DNA of 64,000 nt, taken from NCBI RefSeq assembly GCF_900105155.1, contig NZ_LT629762.1:124001-188000 (forward strand). The letters are read 5' to 3'. How positions within the stretch are numbered: position 1 is the stretch's first letter; each line of letters opens with the position of its first letter. A model generated the notes under the pieces. It was not told where the DNA came from and did no database searches. It saw only the letters and a list, made by a program, of their open reading frames with translations. The position numbers were made by a program, and so were the translations under genes. Source of the stretch: Pseudomonas prosekii. Its GTDB lineage: Bacteria; Pseudomonadota; Gammaproteobacteria; Pseudomonadales; Pseudomonadaceae. Below, one piece after another: positions 17,126-27,075 of this stretch.

Positions 17126-20100
17126 TCAATGAAAATCCCGACTGCGCACGTGGATGCCGTCCAGCAGCGGGCTCAAATCGCTCATGCGTCCGGCGATCAG
17201 GTGCCGCACCTCGCCTTCCCTTTCCCAGCGCCCATCGACCTTGAGCAATTGCGCGCCGACCAGCACCTGGCGTTGGCGTTCGGCCAAGTCGCGCCAGACC
17301 ACCACGTTGACGTTGCCGAATTCGTCTTCAAGGGTCACGAAAGTCACGCCGCTGGCAGTGCCCGGTCGTTGGCGCCCGGTCACCAGCCCGGCGACGCTGA
17401 CCGGGCGCCCGTGCTCGACGTCGAGTAATTCCCGGGAGCTGCGACAACGTCGGGCCTTGAGTTCGGCGCGCAGCAACGCCAGCGGGTGCGGGCCGAGCGT
17501 GGTGCCGACCGTCGCGTAATCGGCGTGCAAATCCTCGCCCACGGTCGGTTTGGGCAACGAGACCTCCACCTCTTCCTGACTCGGTAAACCGGCAAACAAC
17601 CCGAGCTGTTTCTGCACCCCCGCCACTTCCCAGCGCGCCCGATGACGATCCCCGGCCAACCCGCGCAGGGCCCCGGCATCCGCCAATTGCTCCTGGGCGC
17701 GGGCGTCGAGTTGCGCACGTTCGCCCAGGTCGGCGACATCGACAAACGCGCCCCTCGACCGCGCCGCCTCGATGCGTCGGGCATCGTCTTCGCGAAACCC
17801 CTTGATCATCCGCAAACCCATGCGAATCGCCGGTTGCGCGCCGCTGATCGGTTCCAGGCTGCAATCCCAGTCGCTGGCGCGCACGTCCACCGGGCGAATC
17901 TGCAAATGATGCCGGCGGGCGTCCTGCAGAATCTGGTCCGGGTTGTAAAAACCCATCGGCCAGCTATTGATCAGCGCACAGGCGAACGCCGCAGGTTCGT
18001 GGCATTTGAGCCAGCAACTGGCGTAGGTCAGCAGGGCAAAACTGGCGGCGTGGGACTCGGGAAAACCGTAGCTGCCGAAGCCTTTGATCTGTTCGAAAAG
18101 CTGCGCGGCGAATTCTGCGGTGTAGCCGTTCTTTTTCATCCCGGCGGCGAGGCGTTCCTTGTGTGGTTCCAGTCCGCCGTGACGTTTCCACGCCGCCATG
18201 GAGCGGCGCAACTGATCGGCCTCGCCGGGGCTGTAGTCGGCGGCGACGATGGCGATCTGCATCACCTGCTCCTGAAACAGCGGCACGCCCAAGGTGCGTT
18301 TGAGCACCACTTCCAGAGCTGGCGATGGATAGACCTCGGATTCCTGCTTGTTTCGACGGCGCAGGTACGGGTGCACCATGCCGCCCTGGATCGGCCCCGG
18401 ACGGACGATCGCCACCTCGATCACCAAGTCATAGAATTCGCGCGGTTTGAGCCGCGGCAGCATCGACATCTGCGCCCGGGATTCAATCTGAAAGACGCCG
18501 ACCGTGTCCGCCCGGCCAATCATGTCGTAGGTCAGCGAGTCTTCGGCGGGCACCGTCGCCAGGCTCAAGTCCAGATTGCGGTGCCGGCGCAGCAGATCGA
18601 AGCAGCGGCGGATTGCGCTGAGCATGCCCAGCGCGAGGATATCGACCTTGAGCAGGCCGACCGCGTCGAGGTCATCCTTGTCCCACTGGATAATCGTGCG
18701 CTCGGCCATCGCCGCGTTTTCCACTGGCACCAGCGTGTCCAGCGGCTGCTCGGAAATAACGAAGCCTCCGGGATGCTGGGACAGGTGACGGGGAAAACCG
18801 ATCAACTGCGCAGTCAGGCTCAACACCCGATGCAGGACCGGGCTCTCGGGGTCAAAACCGCCTTCACGCAAGCGCTCGACGGGCGGCGTCTTGTCGCTCC
18901 AGTGACCGCAGCAATCGGCCAGCGCATTCACTTGGTCCGGCGGCAAACCCAATGCCTTGGCGACATCGCGCACCGCGCCAGCCGCGTGGTAAGTGCTGAC
19001 CACCGCGGTCAACGCTGCGCGGCTGCGGCCGTAACGCTGGAACACATACTGCAAAACTTCTTCGCGGCGCTCGTGCTCGAAATCGACGTCGATGTCTGGC
19101 GGCTCGTTGCGCTCCTTCGACAGAAAGCGCTCGAACAGCAACGTGGTGCGATCCGGATCGATTTCGGTAATGCCCAAGGCAAAACACACGGCCGAGTTGG
19201 CTGCCGAACCACGGCCCTGACAAAGGATTTTCTGTTCGCGGGCGTAACGGACGATGTCGTGAACCGTGAGGAAATAGCTCTCGTAGCCCAGCTCGGCAAT
19301 CAGCTCCAGCTCTTTATCAATCTGCGCCAGCACCTTGGCTTGCGGCGCCTTGGGCCAGCGCCACTTGATGCCTTCTTCGGTCAAATGTCGCAGCCATGAA
19401 GTCGCCGTCTGGCCGTGCGGCACCAACTCGCGGGGGTATTGGTAGCGCAATTGCCCCAGGTCGAACGTGCAGCGCCGGGCAATCACCCGCGTTTCATCGA
19501 GCAGCGCTTGCGGATAAATCGATTGCAGCGCGTCGAGGCTGCGCAAATGCCGCTCGCCGTTGGGGTGCAAACGCAAACCCGCCGCCGCCACCGGCAGGTG
19601 ATGGCGGATCGCGGTCATGGTGTCCTGCAACGCGCGCCGGCCACGGGCGTGCATGTGCACATCGCCGCTGGCCACCGCCGGGATGCGCAACTCCCTGGCC
19701 AGCAGCAACAAATCGTTCAAGCGGCGGCTGTCGTCCTGCCCGCAATGCAACTGGACCGCCAGCCACAGGCGTTCGGCAAAGGTCTGCTTGAGCCAATCAC
19801 CGCTGGCAAAATCATCGACCGCGTCCGGCACCCACAACGCCAACAGCCCCGGCAACGGCTCGCTGAAATCCTCGCGCAGCACTTGGTACTGGCCTTTTTG
19901 CGTGCGGCGGCGGGCGCGGGTGATCAAACGGCACAACGCCTGATAACCCTCGAGGTTTTCCACCAGCAGCACCAGTTTCGGACCATCCTCGATGCGAATT
20001 TCGCTGCCGATGATCAGCGGCAGTTCGACGGATTTCGCCGATTGCCAGGCCCGGACAATCCCGGACAAGGTGCATTCATCGGTGATCGCCAAGGCCTGAT

Positions 20101-20230
20101 AACCCTGGCGTTTCGCCCGTTGAAACAATTCCAGCGCACTGGATGCGCCGCGCTGGAAGCTGAAGTTCGACAGGCAATGCAGTTCGGCATAGCCGCTACA
20201 GTCAGCATATTTGGCACCGTCGATGCTCAT
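17126..20230 (-). CDS. dnaE2: Error-prone DNA polymerase III alpha subunit DnaE2
   Basis: A 1034-residue polymerase read from the ATG at 20230, which overlaps the imuB stop (ATGA); an in-frame start 21 bases earlier would lie inside imuB. The N-terminal PHP domain ([15 protein letters not shown]) is followed by the C-family polymerase core, where [15 protein letters not shown] carries the catalytic aspartates and [11 protein letters not shown] is conserved. A tandem HhH region (about 790-880) and a C-terminal OB fold complete it. At about 1030 residues it is shorter than replicative DnaE1 (about 1170). It is the polymerase of the ImuA-ImuB-DnaE2 mutasome that copies damaged DNA during the SOS response, and it closes a lexA2-imuA-imuB-dnaE2 operon. 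Confidence 0.96.
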   Translation of the reverse strand: MSIDGAKYADCSGYAELHCLSNFSFQRGASSALELFQRAKRQGYQALAITDECTLSGIVRAWQSAKSVELPLIIGSEIRIEDGPKLVLLVENLEGYQALCRLITRARRRTQKGQYQVLREDFSEPLPGLLALWVPDAVDDFASGDWLKQTFAERLWLAVQLHCGQDDSRRLNDLLLLARELRIPAVASGDVHMHARGRRALQDTMTAIRHHLPVAAAGLRLHPNGERHLRSLDALQSIYPQALLDETRVIARRCTFDLGQLRYQYPRELVPHGQTATSWLRHLTEEGIKWRWPKAPQAKVLAQIDKELELIAELGYESYFLTVHDIVRYAREQKILCQGRGSAANSAVCFALGITEIDPDRTTLLFERFLSKERNEPPDIDVDFEHERREEVLQYVFQRYGRSRAALTAVVSTYHAAGAVRDVAKALGLPPDQVNALADCCGHWSDKTPPVERLREGGFDPESPVLHRVLSLTAQLIGFPRHLSQHPGGFVISEQPLDTLVPVENAAMAERTIIQWDKDDLDAVGLLKVDILALGMLSAIRRCFDLLRRHRNLDLSLATVPAEDSLTYDMIGRADTVGVFQIESRAQMSMLPRLKPREFYDLVIEVAIVRPGPIQGGMVHPYLRRRNKQESEVYPSPALEVVLKRTLGVPLFQEQVMQIAIVAADYSPGEADQLRRSMAAWKRHGGLEPHKERLAAGMKKNGYTAEFAAQLFEQIKGFGSYGFPESHAASFALLTYASCWLKCHEPAAFACALINSWPMGFYNPDQILQDARRHHLQIRPVDVRASDWDCSLEPISGAQPAIRMGLRMIKGFREDDARRIEAARSRGAFVDVADLGERAQLDARAQEQLADAGALRGLAGDRHRARWEVAGVQKQLGLFAGLPSQEEVEVSLPKPTVGEDLHADYATVGTTLGPHPLALLRAELKARRCRSSRELLDVEHGRPVSVAGLVTGRQRPGTASGVTFVTLEDEFGNVNVVVWRDLAERQRQVLVGAQLLKVDGRWEREGEVRHLIAGRMSDLSPLLDGIHVRSRDFH

Positions 20231-21642
20231 GCGAACCAGCCTTGCAGCCACAGCGGACCGCCCTCACCCACCGCGCGATAAGCCCAGCCCTGTTGGCCGG
20301 CGCGGGTCTGGATCAAGTAATAATCGCGGCGCACATCGGCGCCGTCCCACCAACCGGATTCGATGCGTTCCGGGCCCATGAGAATACGCGCCGAGCCTTC
20401 GTGCACGGCCATCGGTTCGGTCAGCAGCCAGCCCGGCCGCTGCACCCCCGGCAGCCCGCCGCAGGGCTGGTTGTCGACGCTGGTTTGCCACGTGCATTCG
20501 GGTCGGTGATCGGCCTGAAAACGCAAACCCTGCACCGCTTCGTCGCCCAACCGCGCCCGCAGGCGTTCGCGTAATTGCTCCCAGGGCAAGGACTGCTGCG
20601 GGCGGTCGTCGAACAGTTCCTGGCGCTGCGGCACGAAACTCGGCAGGTCTTCGGCAGACAAGCGAAAACCGCGTACCGGGGCTTCGACCTGCACTTGCTC
20701 CAAGCGCCCGCGCGCCAGTTCGAAGAGCATCGCCGGATCGCGCTCGGCGCTGAGCAGGCCGACCTTGATCACTGTGTCCGGCAACCCGGCGTGCTCCAGA
20801 TGCAGGTCGAAACGCTGCACGCCGCTGTCCCGACCGCAAAGGAATGCCGACAGATCGCCGGTCAAGCGACGCAAGGGGAACAGCAGTGCCTGATGGGATT
20901 GCACGTCGAAATTGAGTTCGATGCGCACATCAAACCGATCCGGCGGCAGGTAAAACGCCAGGGCCAAGTGGCGCAAGCCGAGCAAGGCGTCCAGATGCTT
21001 GAGCGCCTGGGCCTCGAAACGCCGGGCCAGGGTATGGCGCGGCAATGCCTGAACCTGGCTCAAAGTGCGCAGCCCCATGCGCGACAACGCCGTGGCCACC
21101 GAGGATTCGAGGGCGATGCGGTCGACCGGCAATTGCCCCAGGTGATAACGCAAGGCCTGATCGTCCGGCACCACCAGCCCGTCATAGACATTGGCCAGCA
21201 CCCGCGCCGCCACGGGATTGGGTGCGGCGACGATGCGATGACGAAAGCCCAGTTCGGCGAGTTCGCTGCGCAATCGCGCTTCAAATTGTGGCCACGCGCC
21301 GAACAGGCCCAGGCTCGACTCGATTTCAAATACCACGGCACGCGGGTAATGCACGCTGACCTGGGAACTGAAGCGATAGGCCCACGCGGCGAGAAATTGT
21401 TGCCAGTGTTCGATTTCGGCGGCGTCGTATTCCGCCGTGACAAAACCTTTGCTCAATGCTTGAGCGGCGGTCATTGACTGGCCGGGGCGCAAACCGAGCG
21501 CGCGGGCCGAGGCGTTGACCGCTTGCAACACCCGACGCTGGGCCGGGCCGGTCAGCAACGCCAGCGGCTCATGGGGGTCGGGACGCTGACGCAGTACCGC
21601 GTCCAGCGCCAATTGCGGGAAAAGAATGCACACCCAGCGCAT
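20227..21642 (-). CDS. imuB: ImuB, Y-family polymerase homologue lacking catalytic residues
   Basis: A 471-residue protein starting with [17 protein letters not shown] at 21642, 7 bases after the imuA stop. It has the fold order of Y-family polymerases, but the acidic catalytic signature near the N-terminus (the IDMDxFF region of DinB) is absent and the SVDE region reads EIESSLGLF, so it is an adaptor and not a polymerase. A QSLPW segment near residue 345 resembles the beta-clamp binding motif of ImuB proteins. The C-terminal tail ([16 protein letters not shown]) is the conserved ImuB ending. It links the clamp, ImuA and DnaE2, whose start overlaps its stop. Confidence 0.94.
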   Translation of the reverse strand: MRWVCILFPQLALDAVLRQRPDPHEPLALLTGPAQRRVLQAVNASARALGLRPGQSMTAAQALSKGFVTAEYDAAEIEHWQQFLAAWAYRFSSQVSVHYPRAVVFEIESSLGLFGAWPQFEARLRSELAELGFRHRIVAAPNPVAARVLANVYDGLVVPDDQALRYHLGQLPVDRIALESSVATALSRMGLRTLSQVQALPRHTLARRFEAQALKHLDALLGLRHLALAFYLPPDRFDVRIELNFDVQSHQALLFPLRRLTGDLSAFLCGRDSGVQRFDLHLEHAGLPDTVIKVGLLSAERDPAMLFELARGRLEQVQVEAPVRGFRLSAEDLPSFVPQRQELFDDRPQQSLPWEQLRERLRARLGDEAVQGLRFQADHRPECTWQTSVDNQPCGGLPGVQRPGWLLTEPMAVHEGSARILMGPERIESGWWDGADVRRDYYLIQTRAGQQGWAYRAVGEGGPLWLQGWFA

Positions 21643-21649
21643 GGCAACC

Positions 21650-22270
21650 TCAATGTCCCATCGCGAAAGCAATCGGCGCCGTGCGCGCCAATCCGCCCCG
21701 GCACTTGAGCACTCGCAATTGCGCAGGTTTGGCGTCGATAGCAATGCGCAGCGCTGCCGGCGAGGGGTTTACCGCTTCGGCCATCGAGCGGTAGGCAAAC
21801 GCCAGGGTCGAGCCGGTTTCCGCCGCTACCTGCAAGCGCCGCAACGCGCGGTCATCGGCCTTGTGCGGCCAACACAGGACCGCGCCGCAACTTCCCGAGC
21901 GCAGGCATTGTTCCGCCGCCCACAGGGCATCGCGTTCACTGGCCTGAATGATCGACAACTGGCGCAGATCGACTCCGGCGTTCTGCCAGGCTTGCGGATA
22001 CGGTACGTAGGGCGGCGCGATCAGCACGATGCGCTCGCCCGCCGCCGCCAGCCGCGCCAGCGCCGGCCACACCAATTGCAATTCGCCGACGCCCTGCCCG
22101 CTCAGGAGGATTTCGGTCAGCGCCGCTTCCGGCCAGCCACCGCTCGGCAGCGCCGCATCCAGCGCCGCGTGCCCGGTGGGTTGCGGGCTGACGGCCGGTG
22201 GCGCAGGACGGCCCTTCCAGACCTGGCCGCCATTGAACAGCGTATCCAACGCAACGACGGCGCCCATCAT
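21650..22270 (-). CDS. imuA: ImuA, RecA/SulA-like translesion synthesis accessory protein
   Basis: A 206-residue protein with the RecA-like fold of ImuA/SulA-type accessory factors: TGHAALDAALPSGGWPEAALTEILL matches the start of the core, and ERIVLIAPPYVPYPQAWQNAGVD the strand that follows. It lacks a proper Walker A lysine. Its start at 22270 overlaps the lexA2 stop (ATGATG/TGA); a second ATG follows immediately at 22267. It is required with ImuB and DnaE2 for SOS mutagenesis in related bacteria. Older annotations call it a cell division inhibitor SulA, which is a domain-based name and probably misleading here. Confidence 0.92.
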   Translation of the reverse strand: MMGAVVALDTLFNGGQVWKGRPAPPAVSPQPTGHAALDAALPSGGWPEAALTEILLSGQGVGELQLVWPALARLAAAGERIVLIAPPYVPYPQAWQNAGVDLRQLSIIQASERDALWAAEQCLRSGSCGAVLCWPHKADDRALRRLQVAAETGSTLAFAYRSMAEAVNPSPAALRIAIDAKPAQLRVLKCRGGLARTAPIAFAMGH

Positions 22271-22884
22271 CCTTGCCTCACCAGACCGCAGAACACGCCT
22301 TCGATGGCCAGGTCCTGATCGGCATCGACGATGATCGGCTTATAGGCCGGGTTGCGCGGCAGCAGTCGCACGCTGTCGCCGACCCGTTCGAAACGCTTGA
22401 TGGTGACTTCGCCGTCAAGCCGCGCGACCACGATCTGCCCGTTGTAGGCCTCGGGATTGCGGTGCACGCCTACCAGATCACCGTCGAGGATGCCGTCCTC
22501 GATCATCGAGTCGCCCTGGACCCGCAGCATGTAATCCGGGACGCGGGAGAAGATTGCCGGGTCGAACAGCAAACGGCTGTGGACCTCGGCATCGGCACCA
22601 ATCGGTGCCCCCGCTGCTACGCGACCGAGCACCGGGATGTCCAGCAGTTCGGGGCGCGGCGGTTGCCCGAGCAAGCGAATGCCCCGCGCCTGATTCGGGT
22701 TGACCTCGATAAAACCGGCTTCGGTCAGCGCCAGCACATGCTTGCGCGCCACGCTGCGCGAGGCAAAACCAAAAGCCTCGCTGATTTCAGCAAGGCTCGG
22801 AGACTGACCGTGCTCCGCGATTCGATCACGGATAAAAGTCAGGATGGCGGTACGGCGGGGAGTGAGAGTCGTCATGGAGTACAT
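22267..22884 (-). CDS. lexA: LexA2 SOS repressor
   Basis: A repressor of 205 residues (ATG at 22884) or 202 residues (ATG at 22875). The first has AAGAG five bases upstream; both starts touch the operator at 22877-22892. The N-terminal winged helix (SPSLAEISEAFGFASRSVARKHV) precedes the Ala-Gly cleavage site in VAAGAP and the catalytic serine in QGDSMIEDG; the partner lysine lies in LDGEVTIKRF. As first gene of the mutagenesis cassette it is the LexA2-type paralogue that in Pseudomonas putida represses itself and imuAB-dnaE2 through a different operator from that of LexA1. It would be cleaved on RecA activation, so the whole cassette is self-regulated. Confidence 0.93.
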   Translation of the reverse strand: MYSMTTLTPRRTAILTFIRDRIAEHGQSPSLAEISEAFGFASRSVARKHVLALTEAGFIEVNPNQARGIRLLGQPPRPELLDIPVLGRVAAGAPIGADAEVHSRLLFDPAIFSRVPDYMLRVQGDSMIEDGILDGDLVGVHRNPEAYNGQIVVARLDGEVTIKRFERVGDSVRLLPRNPAYKPIIVDADQDLAIEGVFCGLVRQG

Positions 22885-22892
22885 TTGTACTC
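22877..22892. promoter_or_regulatory. LexA2-type SOS operator, GAGTAC-ATTT-GTACTC
   Basis: A perfect 6-bp inverted repeat with a 4-base spacer, containing GTAC-N4-GTAC. This matches the AGTAC-N4-GTRCT type of site described for Pseudomonas LexA2 and not the CTGT-N8-ACAG box of LexA1. It overlaps the start region of lexA2, so LexA2 bound here would block initiation of its own operon. Confidence 0.8.
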
Positions 22893-23017
22893 TTTCGGCA
22901 TTTTCCTGGCAATAACCGCCAGTCAGGTGAGGCCTTGGGGAAGCAAGGCTTTCCCCAAGAGCTCGGCCCCTACAGGGGATTTCTGTTGTGCGCAGATTTG
23001 TGTGCACCGCAAATCAA

Positions 23018-23112
23018 ATGTAGGAGCCGAGCTTGCTCGCGATGGCGATTGAACCTTCAACACCGTTGCTGAATGTCAGACCGCTATCGCGAGCAAGCTC
23101 GGCTCCCACAGG
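23018..23112. repeat. REP doublet between lexA2 and ybdD
   Basis: GTAGGAGCCGAGCTTGCTCG at the left faces CGAGCAAGCTCGGCTCCCAC at the right, about 95 bp in total. It lies upstream of lexA2 and downstream of ybdD, which are both on the minus strand. A degraded related stretch (AAGCAAGGCTTTCCCCAAGAG) precedes it at about 22940. Confidence 0.85.
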
Positions 23113-23139
23113 GTTTTGCGTTGCTTCAATGACAGCCGT

Positions 23140-23337
23140 TTAACAACACTTCGGCCCGGATTTGCCGCCGTAACGTGCTTCCTGACGTTCGCGGAAGAAC
23201 ATTTCGTAGGTCATCACCGGTTTGTCCGGGTGGTTGGTTTGCATGTGCTCGACGTAGTTGTCGTAGTCGGGCATGCCGACCATCAGGCGCGCGGCCTGAC
23301 CGAGGTATTTACCGAGGCGACTCAGGTCATTGAACAT
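23140..23337 (-). CDS. YbdD/YjiX family small protein, CstA partner
   Basis: A 65-residue protein of the YbdD/YjiX family, which is nearly always encoded next to CstA- or BtsT-type transporters. Visible features are the [20 protein letters not shown] core and a C-terminal end in KCC. The gene begins 15 bases after the cstA stop on the same strand, so it is co-transcribed with it. Its role is probably to support or tune the pyruvate/peptide transporter. Confidence 0.9.
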   Translation of the reverse strand: MFNDLSRLGKYLGQAARLMVGMPDYDNYVEHMQTNHPDKPVMTYEMFFRERQEARYGGKSGPKCC

Positions 23338-23352
23338 CGTTGCAATCCTCGA

Positions 23353-25410
23353 TCAAGCATCCGGCAGCGCCTGGAATGGCGCTTCCTTATCCGTGCGTTC
23401 CTTGGTGCCCCAAGCGGCAATCCCGACTTTGAGCGCGTAGAACAGAATGCTGAACACCACAAACAGGAACAGTGCCGTCAGCGTCGCGTTGGTGTAGGCA
23501 TTGAAGATGACGTGGTTCATCTGCGTAATGTCCTTGGCCGGAGCGAGGATCTGGCCATTGGCCAAAGCATCGCTGTATTTACGCGCCAGCGACAGGAAGC
23601 CGATCGCCGGATTCGCGTCGAACAGCTTGATGAAACCCGCCGTGGTGGTGCAGATCAGCAGCCAGACCGCTGGCAGCATGGTCACCCAGATGTAGCGTTG
23701 GCGTTTCATTTTGATCAGCACAACCGTGGCAAGCATCAGCGCGATGCCGGCGAGCATCTGGTTAGAGATGCCGAACAGCGGCCACAAGGTATTGATCCCG
23801 CCCAGCGGATCGATCACACCCTGATACAACAACCAGCCCCACATCGCCACACAACCGGCGGTGGCGATCAGGTTGGCGGTCCAGGATTCAGTGCGTTTCA
23901 GCGCCGGAACGAACGAACCCAGCAAATCCTGAAGCATGAACCGTCCGGCACGCGTACCCGCGTCCACCGCCGTCAGGATAAACAACGCCTCGAACAGAAT
24001 CGCGAAGTGGTACCAGAACGCCATGGTGTTTTCACCCGGCAGCACGCTGTGCAGGATCTGCGCGATCCCGACCGCCAGCGTCGGCGCACCACCGGCACGC
24101 GCCAGAATCGTCGTCTCGCCGATGTCATGCGCGACCGCTTGCAGCGCTTCCGGGGTAATCGCAAAACCCCAACTGCTGACGGTTTGCGCGACGGTTACCA
24201 CGTCGGCACCGACCACAGCGGCCGGGCTGTTCATGGCGAAGTACACGCCCGGCTCAATCACCGAAGCGGCGACCATGGCCATGATCGCGACGAAGGATTC
24301 CATGAGCATGCCGCCGTAACCGATGTACCGCGCGTGGCCCTCACTGGCGAGCAGTTTCGGCGTGGTGCCGGAAGCAATCAGTGCGTGGAAACCCGAAACC
24401 GCGCCACAGGCAATGGTGATGAACAGGAACGGGAACAAACCGCCCTTCCACACCGGCCCGGTGCCGTCGATGAATTGCGTCAGCGCCGGCATTTTCAGCT
24501 CGGGCATGGTGATCAGAATGCCAACTGCCAACGCGAGAATGGTGCCGATCTTGAGGAACGTCGACAGGTAATCGCGCGGCGCCAGAATCAGCCAGACCGG
24601 CAGCACCGCCGCGACAAACCCGTAACCAATCAGCATCCAGGTGATCTGCACCCCGGTGAAACTGAAGACTTTGGCCCACTGCGGATCAGCCGCAATCTGC
24701 CCACCGACGAAAATCGAACCGAGCAGCAACGCCACGCCGATCAACGAGATTTCGCCAATGCGCCCCGGACGGATGTAGCGCATGTAAATGCCCATAAACA
24801 TCGCGATCGGAATGGTCGCCATCACCGTGAACATGCCCCACGGGCTGTCAGCCAAGGCTTTAACGACGATCAGCGCCAACACCGCGAGGATGATGATCAT
24901 GATCAGGAAGCAGCCAAACAGCGCGATGGTTCCGGGGATACGGCCCATTTCTTCACGGACCATATCGCCGAGCGAACGGCCATTACGCCGCGTCGACAGG
25001 AACAGCACCATGAAGTCCTGCACCGCGCCGGCAAACACCACGCCGGCAATCAGCCACAGCGTGCCGGGCAAGTAACCCATTTGCGCTGCCAGCACCGGAC
25101 CGACCAAAGGCCCCGCGCCAGCAATGGCAGCGAAGTGGTGACCGAACAGAATGTGTTTGTTGGTCGGCACGTAGTCCAGGCCATCATTGTTGATGACGGC
25201 GGGCGTGGCACGAGTGGGATCGAGTTGCATCACCCTGTTGGCGATGAACAGGCTGTAATAGCGGTAGGCAACGAGGTAGATGGCGATGGCCGCGACGACG
25301 ATCCAGAGGGCGTTGATCGCTTCGCCGCGGCGCAGGGCCACGACACTCAGCGCAATCGCTCCAATGACAGCCACGACAAACCAGGCGAGGTGTTTAACCA
25401 GACGGGTCAT
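23353..25410 (-). CDS. cstA: Carbon starvation protein CstA-type transporter
   Basis: A 685-residue inner-membrane protein with many hydrophobic segments, beginning MTRLVKHLAWFVVAVIGAIALSVVAL. Conserved CstA text includes HKILFGHHFAAIAGAGPLVGP-like sequence (ILFGHHFAAIAGAGPLVGPV), VFAGAVQDF and SGFHALIASGTTPK. Family members import peptides or pyruvate; BtsT is the closest characterised type for pyruvate. It is transcribed with ybdD and divergently from a Cache histidine kinase and LuxR-type regulator. A palindrome in the divergent region at 25537-25567 suggests that the pair controls it, as BtsS/BtsR do for btsT by a different mechanism. Confidence 0.93.
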   Translation of the reverse strand: MTRLVKHLAWFVVAVIGAIALSVVALRRGEAINALWIVVAAIAIYLVAYRYYSLFIANRVMQLDPTRATPAVINNDGLDYVPTNKHILFGHHFAAIAGAGPLVGPVLAAQMGYLPGTLWLIAGVVFAGAVQDFMVLFLSTRRNGRSLGDMVREEMGRIPGTIALFGCFLIMIIILAVLALIVVKALADSPWGMFTVMATIPIAMFMGIYMRYIRPGRIGEISLIGVALLLGSIFVGGQIAADPQWAKVFSFTGVQITWMLIGYGFVAAVLPVWLILAPRDYLSTFLKIGTILALAVGILITMPELKMPALTQFIDGTGPVWKGGLFPFLFITIACGAVSGFHALIASGTTPKLLASEGHARYIGYGGMLMESFVAIMAMVAASVIEPGVYFAMNSPAAVVGADVVTVAQTVSSWGFAITPEALQAVAHDIGETTILARAGGAPTLAVGIAQILHSVLPGENTMAFWYHFAILFEALFILTAVDAGTRAGRFMLQDLLGSFVPALKRTESWTANLIATAGCVAMWGWLLYQGVIDPLGGINTLWPLFGISNQMLAGIALMLATVVLIKMKRQRYIWVTMLPAVWLLICTTTAGFIKLFDANPAIGFLSLARKYSDALANGQILAPAKDITQMNHVIFNAYTNATLTALFLFVVFSILFYALKVGIAAWGTKERTDKEAPFQALPDA

Positions 25411-25536
25411 TGCGTGTCTCCTGCCGGCAGTCCGATAGGCCGCGGCGAAATTTTTATAATGGGTCCCCGCTCCACAACGGACAGTCGGGCGCGAGGCCGC
25501 CTAATATCCGCGCATGTCGCCAGCAGCGGAATCCGC

Positions 25537-25567
25537 AGAACTACGTAAGGCTCGTCTACGTAGTTCT
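25537..25567. promoter_or_regulatory. Perfect 11-bp inverted repeat in the cstA/histidine kinase divergent region
   Basis: AGAACTACGTA at 25537-25547 is matched by TACGTAGTTCT at 25557-25567 with a 9-base spacer. It is 126 bp upstream of cstA and 113 bp upstream of the kinase gene. No T-run follows either arm, so it is a better candidate for a dimeric regulator site than for a terminator. The LuxR-type regulator at 27076 is the obvious candidate ligand. Confidence 0.6.
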
Positions 25568-25680
25568 ACGCAGAACGATTCTTCCGTCAGTCCGGCGGCG
25601 CGCAAGGCTGGCCAAGCGCAACGGTTTTTGCCCTATGATGCCCGCCATCCGTCACCCGTCCGGTCTCGACAGGAGGGAAC

Positions 25681-27036
25681 ATGCAGCTCAAACACAAAAT
25701 CGTCGCCCTCGGTATCTTGCCGCTGATCCTCGCGATTGCGGTCATTTGCGCGTTGGTGATGTTCCAGAACCGGCAACTCGGCGAGCAACAGGCGCAGTTG
25801 ATCGAGGACAGCATTCTGGCGAGCAAACGCGCGGAGTTGAAAAACTACGTGGAGATGGCCAAAAGTCTGATCGAGCCGCTGTACGCCGACGGCACCGGCG
25901 ATGAGACGGCGCAGCAGCGCGTGCTCGAAGAACTGCGCAAACTCAGCTTCGGTCTCGACGGTTACTTTTTTGTCTACGACCGCCAGGGCCGCAGCCTGAT
26001 GCACCCGCGCCAGTCCGACCTGGTCGGCCAGGACTTGTGGAACATGACCGATCCGCACGGTTTGCCGGTGATTCAGGCACTGCTGAAAAGCGCCGAATCC
26101 GGTGCCGGGTTCCAGCGTTATGCATGGAAAAAACCCTCGACCGGCGCCGTCACCGAGAAGCTCGCTTACGTGGTCATGCTCGAGCGCTGGGGCTGGATGC
26201 TCGGCACCGGCATCTACCTCGAAGACGTCGAACAAGCCACGCAACAGGCGCGCGATGAAGTCGCGCAAGGCATCCACGGGACGATGCTGGCAATCACCGC
26301 CGTCGCGCTGATTGCGGTGTTGCTGGTGTTTGTCAGCGGCATGACGTTGAACGTCAGCGAGCATCGACTGGCGGACAAAAAACTCCAGCGCCTCAACCAG
26401 CGCATCGTCAGTTTGCAGGAAGAAGAACGCTCACGGGTTTCGCGGGAATTGCATGACGGCATCAGCCAATTGCTGGTGTCGATCAAGTTTCAATTCGAAT
26501 TGGCCAGCCATCTGATCGAGGCCGGGCGCGACAATGGCCTGGCGATTTTGCGTGAGGCAACGGAGCGACTCGGCAGCGCCATCGGCGAGGTCCGGAGCAT
26601 TTCCCATGACTTGCGTTCGTCGCTGCTCGACACCCTCGGTCTGCCCGCCGCCATCGGCCAACTGGCCGCCGAGTTCCAGCAGCGCAGCGGTTTGCAGGTC
26701 AATTATGAAAGCGACCTGTTCGACTGCGATCTGGTCGACGGCGCCGCAGTGGCGGTGTTTCGCATCGCCCAGGAAGGCTTGACCAACATCGAACGCCACG
26801 CCCAGGCGAGCACGGTTTCGATTACCTTGCAGGGCTCGGCGCAGGCATTGCGCCTGATCGTGGTGGATGACGGCGTCGGTTTTAATGTGAATCGCATCGA
26901 CCGCTTGAACGCCGGCATCGGCCTGCGCAATATTCGCGAGCGCGTCGAGCATTTTGGCGGCCGCCTCGACCTGCATTCAACGCCGGGCCGCAGCGAACTG
27001 AACGTGCTGCTGCCCATGACTGCGCCGGCCGGTTGA
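25681..27036 (+). CDS. Membrane sensor histidine kinase with periplasmic Cache domain (NarL-type)
   Basis: A 451-residue kinase with a good ribosome site (AGGAGGGAAC). Membrane segments lie at about 8-28 and 200-222, enclosing a periplasmic single Cache domain: GYFFVYDRQGRSLMHP and WGWMLGTGIYLEDV are typical of sCache_2 sensors of small organic acids. The cytoplasmic HisKA_3 region is EEERSRVSRELHDGI with histidine 258, followed by an HATPase with DDGVGF and GIGLRNIRERV. It forms a pair with the LuxR-type regulator that starts 39 bases downstream. Being divergent from cstA, it may sense pyruvate or a related acid and control uptake; that is inference. Confidence 0.92.
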   Translation: MQLKHKIVALGILPLILAIAVICALVMFQNRQLGEQQAQLIEDSILASKRAELKNYVEMAKSLIEPLYADGTGDETAQQRVLEELRKLSFGLDGYFFVYDRQGRSLMHPRQSDLVGQDLWNMTDPHGLPVIQALLKSAESGAGFQRYAWKKPSTGAVTEKLAYVVMLERWGWMLGTGIYLEDVEQATQQARDEVAQGIHGTMLAITAVALIAVLLVFVSGMTLNVSEHRLADKKLQRLNQRIVSLQEEERSRVSRELHDGISQLLVSIKFQFELASHLIEAGRDNGLAILREATERLGSAIGEVRSISHDLRSSLLDTLGLPAAIGQLAAEFQQRSGLQVNYESDLFDCDLVDGAAVAVFRIAQEGLTNIERHAQASTVSITLQGSAQALRLIVVDDGVGFNVNRIDRLNAGIGLRNIRERVEHFGGRLDLHSTPGRSELNVLLPMTAPAG

Positions 27037-27075
27037 AGCCGCTTTGCGTCAAACGACTATAAGAGAAGAGAACCG

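Noticed and set aside
25455..25460. TATAAT as -10 of the Cache kinase promoter
   Set aside because: It lies about 220 bases upstream of the kinase start and has no convincing -35 at the right distance; a shorter leader is more likely.
23116..25548. An 810-residue open frame antisense to cstA
   Set aside because: Histidine-, arginine- and glutamine-rich low-complexity translation without domains, opposite to a clear CstA transporter.
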